In this document: positions 60,060 through 64,000 of the stretch, in pieces
Numbering within the stretch: the stretch's first letter is position 1
Layout: each line of letters begins with the position of its first letter
Assembly (NCBI RefSeq): GCF_020194175.1
Contig: NZ_JADYVX010000036.1
Coordinates: 1-64,000, forward strand
Reading direction: 5' to 3'
Source of the DNA: Bradyrhizobium sp. BRP22
GTDB taxonomy: Bacteria > Pseudomonadota > Alphaproteobacteria > Rhizobiales > Xanthobacteraceae
DNA length: 64,000 nt
Program-made: the position numbers and the translations under genes
Notes under the pieces: generated by a model
Told to the model about the DNA's origin: nothing
The model's database searches: none
Seen by the model: the letters and a program-made list of their open reading frames with translations, nothing else

Positions 60060-60450
60060 CCGCTGACAATTGCACGGCGTTGACTGGGTGAATGGTCTGC
60101 ACGACAGGTTACAGGATAACTTCATCCGGCGTGGAATGTTGTTACCGTTGCAAAACCAGATGCGGCTGATGCTAGAACTCCGACGGACAACTGGAACTGC
60201 GGTTCTGGGGGATGATCCTGCAAAGGCGTTCTCGAAACTCCAAACGATGAATGGCACCCACCGAGAAGCGCGGCATGTCGATCATCGCAGTTACCCGTCT
60301 GCGGCGTGCAACAGCGAGCCGCCCCGGCGCGCGATCGTGCGGCGTCGACGCCGGGGGGGCCTGCGCCGAGCGGGGCAAGGGGATAAATCAGGGACAGGTC
60401 GACCGAATAGAAAAGAACAACTTCTACGCGGATGTCAGTGCACTGCGTCC
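60060..60450. other. intergenic between P450 and small-protein remnants
   Basis: No recognisable protein in any frame. GC-rich and without obvious promoter or repeat. Confidence 0.5.
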
Positions 60451-60785
60451 TCAGAGCAGCGACAGCTGGATATCGATGCGGTGCCCATGCCGTGCCAGAA
60501 AAATCCTCCAGCGTCGGCGGCACCTCCCGCGCTCCGCGCAGCGCTGGCGCAGCTCGGCGGCGATCTCCTCCGAAGCGTCCCCCGACCAGCCCTCGCTGGT
60601 GTTGAAGCTGACGATCCGGATCGGGTTGCGGCACTGCCCTTCCATCAGGTAACGCAGCAAAGTATCGCGCTCGGTGTGCTCCTCGTCGGTCTCAACCCAA
60701 GCGCGGCCAAGGCGCTGCCGAAGCTGTCGAGGACCAGATAGACATTCCGGTCGGACCCGGGGACAAACGAGGGCGAGGAACGCAT
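60451..60785 (-). pseudogene. small conserved alphaproteobacterial protein, three frameshifts
   Basis: The pieces in order are MRSSPSFVPGSDRNVYLVLD-SFGS, then LGRAWVETDEEHTERDTLLR and NPIRIVSFNTSEGWSGDASE, then REVPPTLEDF, then LARHGHRIDIQLSLL. This corresponds to a common short rhizobial protein (DRNVYLVLDDFG...FNTAEGWSRDVSEDIA type) of unknown function. Frame breaks lie near 60715, 60525 and 60512. Confidence 0.65.
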
Positions 60786-60799
60786 AACTAACCTGACGA

Positions 60800-60951
60800 T
60801 GACCGGACACCAGCATTCCAGCCCACATCTCCAGCTGGGCGTCCTCGCTGGTGTCGGTGGCCGAGATGCCGAGGATGGTCTTCAGCTCGGCGAGCGTCAG
60901 CAGATCGTAATTCTCTGCAGGCTCGAGAACCTTGACCCAGATGTCGGCCAT
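60800..60951 (-). pseudogene. phage head-tail connector N-terminal fragment
   Basis: MADIWVKVLEPAENYDLLTL and AELKTILGISATDTSEDAQL-EMW match the beginning of phage head-tail adaptor/connector-like proteins. After about 48 residues the similarity stops and the sequence passes into the small conserved protein remnant, marking a deletion junction. Confidence 0.55.
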
Positions 60952-60960
60952 CAGCGCGCC

Positions 60961-61428
60961 TCGTAGTGGAATCGCTTGAAGAGGCCGCGCAGCATCAGCG
61001 GCGCCAGGGTGGTGCCGTCCGACATGATCAGCGTGACCGAATAGCTGTCCGGATCGACCTGCCCACCGACGGTCGGCGCGTCGGCACCGCGTGCCCCGCG
61101 CTCGCCCTTGTCGCGCGCTCGCCCTTGATGCCGGGTTTGCCCGGTCGACCGGTGGAGGCGATCAATTGCCAGCCGTCACCCGGACACGGCCCGGGCTGTC
61201 GGCGCGGGCGACAAAGCTCGAACCGTTGAGGGCGACGATATCGAGGAAGCTGTATTCGCCGTCGTCGCGGTAAGTGCCCCGGATCGTGGGAAACACCGCA
61301 TCGCGGCCTTTCTCGGCGAGATACGCCCAGTCGTCGTGCGGGTCGAAATGCTGGGCGGCAACCAGGGCGGCACCGCCTCCGAACGCGGTGGCGTCTCGAC
61401 CGAATGGTGGCGCGCGTCCGCGCTGCAT
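60961..61428 (-). pseudogene. phage structural protein remnant with collagen-like repeat
   Basis: Reading through two frameshifts (near 61190 and 61115) gives FDPHDDWAYLAEKGRDAVFP, TIRGTYRDDGEYSFLDIVAL, then GDGWQLIASTGRPGKPGIKG, a Gly-x-y stretch GDKGERGARGADAP, and YSVTLIMSDGTTLAPLMLRG ending HYEAR. Carbohydrate-binding-like modules followed by short collagen repeats are typical of tail-fibre or head-decoration proteins of temperate phages. It directly precedes the connector fragment on the same strand with the usual one-gene spacing. Confidence 0.6.
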
Positions 61429-61429
61429 C

Positions 61430-61659
61430 TGCGCCGTCCCGACTATGCGTCGGCGCGCAACCAGATCGACCGCTCACAAGCGGCGTCAACCAAGGTCGAG
61501 GGCACCGGCAAGATCAGTGTCGACGTCAACGCGCCGAAAGGCACCAAGGTCGACGCCGAGGGCGGCGGCCTGTTCAAGGACGTCGAGGTCAACCGACAGA
61601 CCCAGATGGAGCCGGCGCGGCGTGGGCCTGCGGCGAACGAGGAGACCCTCTCGATCTAA
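61430..61659 (+). pseudogene. phage tail protein C-terminal fragment
   Basis: The frame RNQIDRSQAASTKVEGTGKI, SVDVNAPKGTKVDAEGGGLF and EVNRQTQMEPARRGPAANEE runs to TAA 61657-61659. This is the typical end of a phage tail tape-measure or baseplate-associated protein. The upstream part is antisense to another phage fragment, so an inversion or deletion joined the two. Confidence 0.55.
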
Positions 61660-61703
61660 GAGTTTCGATTACACAGCGACAGCAGCGGCGTCTACGAAGA
61701 GCG

Positions 61704-62497
61704 TCAAACCAGCGGATTAAGGATGGGGTAGCTAACGATGGGGTCGGCGAATTTAATCACTGAGGAATACCAATGCCAAGTTTCCCAAATACCAGGTGGT
61801 TTGACCTGCAGGAAAGCATATGTCCCGGATGGCGAGGCGTTCCGCATTATCGCTTGCACAGTCCGCCTGTCGTTCAACGTATATTCACCTCTGTTCGGGA
61901 TATCGCCATCGCCGTCCAGAGTAAACGTCGCGTTTCCGACGGGAACAAAAATATCGAACGTTATGATGTAAGTGGCGACAGATGTGATCCCATAGGCTCT
62001 GGGTTCGAGCTGCACGCTAACGTACCCCTGCGTAGTGGCGACGTTGAACACAGCCTCAGGGATGGCAGGACCATAGGGCTGGCGGAGAGAAAGCCCACGG
62101 TCCCTAAGTATACAAATGTGCCACCGCGCCCCGCGGTCTTGGCGGGACTGAGCACCTCGATTGCTGGTTGCTGCCAGACCTTTGGGCGAGCCGCCCCCCA
62201 GGCCAGTTTCTCGATGTCACTCGCCGAAGGCACCGCCTTGAATTTGGAGAAATCAACTTTGTTGCTCTTCCCGAAGGGTTTGGGGCGCACAACCTTGCCA
62301 CGCGCTTTGACGAAATCGACCTCGTTGGGGAGCGGCCCCTTAGTCTTGCCACGCAAGACTGACGGTTTTTTTATGAAAGGACTTCCAGCGTTTGCATTGT
62401 ATCCTCCGCCAATCGCGGCGCGCCCATCGGTTTTCGCCGACGTGTTTCTTTTTATTTGTTCTGCACAGCCAGTAGTTGAGTGTACACGACCAATCAA
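61704..62497 (-). pseudogene. orphan protein of unknown function, frameshifted, AT-richer
   Basis: The two pieces join by adding one base near 62070. The upstream piece has a basic, disordered-looking N-terminus (FIKKPSVLRGKTKGPLPNEV, VVRPKPFGKSNKVDFSKFKA) and GRGGTFVYLGTVGFLSASP. The downstream piece is a beta-rich domain (FNVATTQGYVSVQLEPRAYG, YIITFDIFVPVGNATFTLDG, GTYAFLQVKPPGIWETWHWY). Together about 264 residues. The start is uncertain (TTG 62497 or upstream). Base composition around 62100-62640 is noticeably lower in GC than the neighbours, pointing to recent acquisition. No family is recognised. Confidence 0.5.
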
Positions 62498-62675
62498 TCA
62501 GCGTTATTGACCTACTACAATCTACCGTCATACCTCCGGGGATACACTTTCTGAAAATCGAATTCGGCCATGTCCGCCTTGGTTCGAGCGGTGGAGCACT
62601 GACTGGACTGTAAGATTTCCGGTTGGCCATCAGAAGCGAACATCGCCGGCTACACGTCCCAGTAGGGCTGAAAGC

Positions 62676-62801
62676 ATGGCGAACATTTTCGACGTGCCGT
62701 CGGCATGGCGCAATCAGCTCATGCCCGCCTCGTTCAACGACGCGCGCTTTCATTGCGGGGTCGATATGGACCGGCTCACATCGACGGACGCAAATTTCTG
62801 A
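62676..62801 (+). pseudogene. phage DNA-circularisation/baseplate protein N-terminal fragment
   Basis: MANIFDVPSAWRNQLMPASF and NDARFHC match the start of the DNA_circ_N domain found in Mu-like phage baseplate/circularisation proteins (pattern W-x3-L-x-PASF). After residue 27 the match ends and a stop follows at 62799-62801. It is a fragment cut off by recombination. Confidence 0.6.
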
Positions 62802-62885
62802 GATCGACCGCGCAGATGTGTAAGGAGGCCTGTCAAGGGTCGAGTTGGGTCACGGCTGGCAGGCTGAGCACATGACTTGTGCTCT

Positions 62886-62981
62886 GGCTCACAAGTGGCA
62901 TTTGACAGCTCCGCTGAGCGGCGTCCGGTCTACCCCGGTGAGCTGACGCGGTGATCTTTAATCCGGGTTTCGGCCGTGGGC
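62886..62981. repeat. diverged repeat, copy 2 (probable older IS remnant)
   Basis: Partner of 1768-1863, same orientation, with the shared block GCTGAGCGGCGTCCGGT and GGTGAGCTGACG. The surrounding 62802-63145 holds no intact gene. Confidence 0.6.
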
Positions 62982-63145
62982 CATTACCGGACTTGCGTGC
63001 TATCCGATCATTCGTCCGCCCGTCCAAGGATGATGACGGCTTAAGGCCAGGAGTGGACATGGTGATTTTGACCAGCGCTGGGACTATAGTCTCCAAGGTC
63101 AGCTTGTGCCGCCCCTTCGTCAGCCCGTGCGTAGAGGATTGATCA

Positions 63146-63608
63146 ATGACCAGCGGATATTTTGAAGACGTCGAGGTCGGTGACAGCCAGAAGGCTGGGC
63201 CCTATTCTGTCTCCAAGGAAGAAATCATTCAGTTCGCCAAGCGATATGACCCGAGGCCCTTCCATATCGATGAGGCAGCCGCTGCTCGTTCCGTTTTTGG
63301 AGGACTGTCGGCATCTGCTGCCCACACCCTTTGCGATCTTCATCTCGCTAACCAACCAATTACAGCCTCCGGTTCGTGCGACCGCCGGGTTGGGCTATGA
63401 TGAGCTGCGGCTGCCCAACGCAGTGCGTCCCGGCGACGACCTCTATCTCGAAGCGATCACATTGGAAAAACGCGAGTCGAAGTCGATGCCCGATTGTGGA
63501 GTCGTTCGCGGCCAGTTCCGCTTGCGCAATCAAAGAGGCGATACGGTGCTGCAGTGCATCGGCAACGGCCTCGTTGCGAGGCGACCAGATGCGAAAGCAT
63601 CAACGTAA
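63146..63608 (+). pseudogene. MaoC-like dehydratase, one-base frameshift
   Basis: The N-terminal half (SGYFEDVEVGDSQKAGPYSV, IQFAKRYDPRPFHIDEAAAA) contains the hydratase-2 motif D-x4-H as DPRPFHID. After SASAAHT the frame changes near 63329. The rest is in another frame: FAIFISLTNQLQPPVRATAG, LGYDELRLPNAVRPGDDLYL and QRGDTVLQCIGNGLVARRP. Restoring one base gives a normal 150-residue hot-dog-fold enoyl-CoA hydratase. As read, the protein is truncated after 84 residues. Confidence 0.85.
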
Positions 63609-63766
63609 CCTAATGTCGGCTCGGTGGGTCCGTCTGCAATGGGTCAGGATCGGCGGTCCGCCCGTCTCCTCCCGGCGTAATCGCCAAGCCGACCGAGATC
63701 ATCGGGCCGCACACGAAGTTCGTGCCCGAAGTTGCGCAGAATACGCTTCGATGGTGGTCCGGGCCT

Positions 63767-64000
63767 TCATTGCTGCGACCTGCTTTCAAGCAGCCGGTCT
63801 CGGAGCTCCTCCGATACAAAGCGCTCCGCCCGCTGCCATGCCTCGTCATTGTCGCCGCGGAACTGGAAGTACTTCCGGAACACGACGCGCTGGGATGTTG
63901 TATCGATGGCAACAGTCTGCGCAAACTGCACCAGAGTGCTCATCTTATGAACGCCCCCGATGATCAGGATTTGCGCGCCGGCCTGTGACGCCGCGCGCAG
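63767..64000 (-). CDS. DUF2380-domain protein, 3'-end only (runs off the window)
   Basis: The last 77 residues are present, ending at TGA 63767-63769. The segments ASQAGAQILIIGGVHKMSTL, VAIDTTSQRVVFRKYFQFRG and DNDEAWQRAERFVSEEL match the C-terminal end of DUF2380 proteins, which are exported proteins of unknown role often encoded beside sensor kinases. The N-terminus lies beyond position 64000. Nothing recognisable is present between 63610 and 63766. Confidence 0.72.
   Translation of the reverse strand: MRAASQAGAQILIIGGVHKMSTLVQFAQTVAIDTTSQRVVFRKYFQFRGDNDEAWQRAERFVSEELRDRLLESRSQQ

Noticed and set aside
1..64000. Alternative genetic code with TGA or TAG read as tryptophan
   Set aside because: Many intact genes in the window end at TGA or TAG in the expected place, and the suspicious stops are in genes that also show deletions or lie in the decaying flanks.
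1..64000. tRNA, rRNA and CRISPR arrays
   Set aside because: No cloverleaf-like T-loop/CCA pattern, rRNA core sequence or regularly spaced repeats were noticed on reading; small RNAs cannot be excluded without a covariance-model search.

Overview
The window is a high-GC alphaproteobacterial sequence, most likely Bradyrhizobium or a close relative. That assignment is inferred from family content: two DUF6894 proteins, DUF3072, CsbD, DUF1003, LivHMGF transport next to molybdenum hydroxylases, many small rhizobial-type orphan proteins, and GGAAC-N16/17-CGTT promoters of the EcfG general stress response type. No rRNA, tRNA or CRISPR array was seen. The layout is that of an accessory island: intact catabolic operons embedded in IS elements, prophage scraps and decaying genes.

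Region by region. 0.2-1.8 kb: an IS1182-type element with a frameshifted transposase. 2.1-4.7 kb: a GMC oxidoreductase and an HSL-type esterase. 4.8-8.9 kb: a LysR regulator divergent from an isochorismatase-family hydrolase, a SoxC-like molybdoenzyme, a monoheme cytochrome c and a DUF302 protein. 9.1-11.6 kb: an AraC regulator and a berberine-bridge-type flavoprotein. 11.7-16.6 kb: a decay zone (P450, esterase, DNA ligase and dehydrogenase remnants) mixed with small genes (GFA, cysteine-cluster protein, DUF3072).

16.9-35.6 kb is the main catabolic block. A plus-strand operon encodes a VOC enzyme, an acyl-CoA-dehydrogenase-fold monooxygenase, a flavin reductase and a TetR regulator. A minus-strand operon encodes a luciferase-like monooxygenase, a frameshifted polysaccharide-deacetylase-type hydrolase and a Gfo/Idh/MocA dehydrogenase, divergent from a LysR gene across a 23-bp inverted repeat. 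A long plus-strand operon then carries a three-subunit molybdenum hydroxylase, a complete branched-chain-type ABC importer, a cyclase-family hydrolase, a histidinol-dehydrogenase-type enzyme and an SDR. Together they look like import, hydroxylation, ring opening and side-chain oxidation of one (N-hetero)aromatic or heterocyclic substrate; the substrate is not evident. 38.0-46.5 kb is a second catabolic block: an AAHS-type MFS permease, an IclR regulator with matching 21-bp operators on both sides of its gene, two FAD aromatic monooxygenases, a ThDP enzyme and a tricarboxylate-transport-type binding protein, ended by an insertion sequence that begins 7 bp after the last stop codon.

47-64 kb is a patchwork of small genes, some apparently under EcfG control, and many remnants: two DNA ligase fragments (a third lies at 13.4 kb), prophage head, tail and baseplate fragments, a P450 with a nonsense codon, frameshifted SRAP, HNH and MaoC genes, paired tiny one-helix peptides and paired Cys-rich mini-proteins. 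Nonsense and frameshift lesions are dense in the flanks and nearly absent from the two catabolic blocks, which argues for real decay of the flanks rather than uniform sequencing error. A diverged 96-bp repeat near 1.8 kb and 62.9 kb lies close to both ends of the window.
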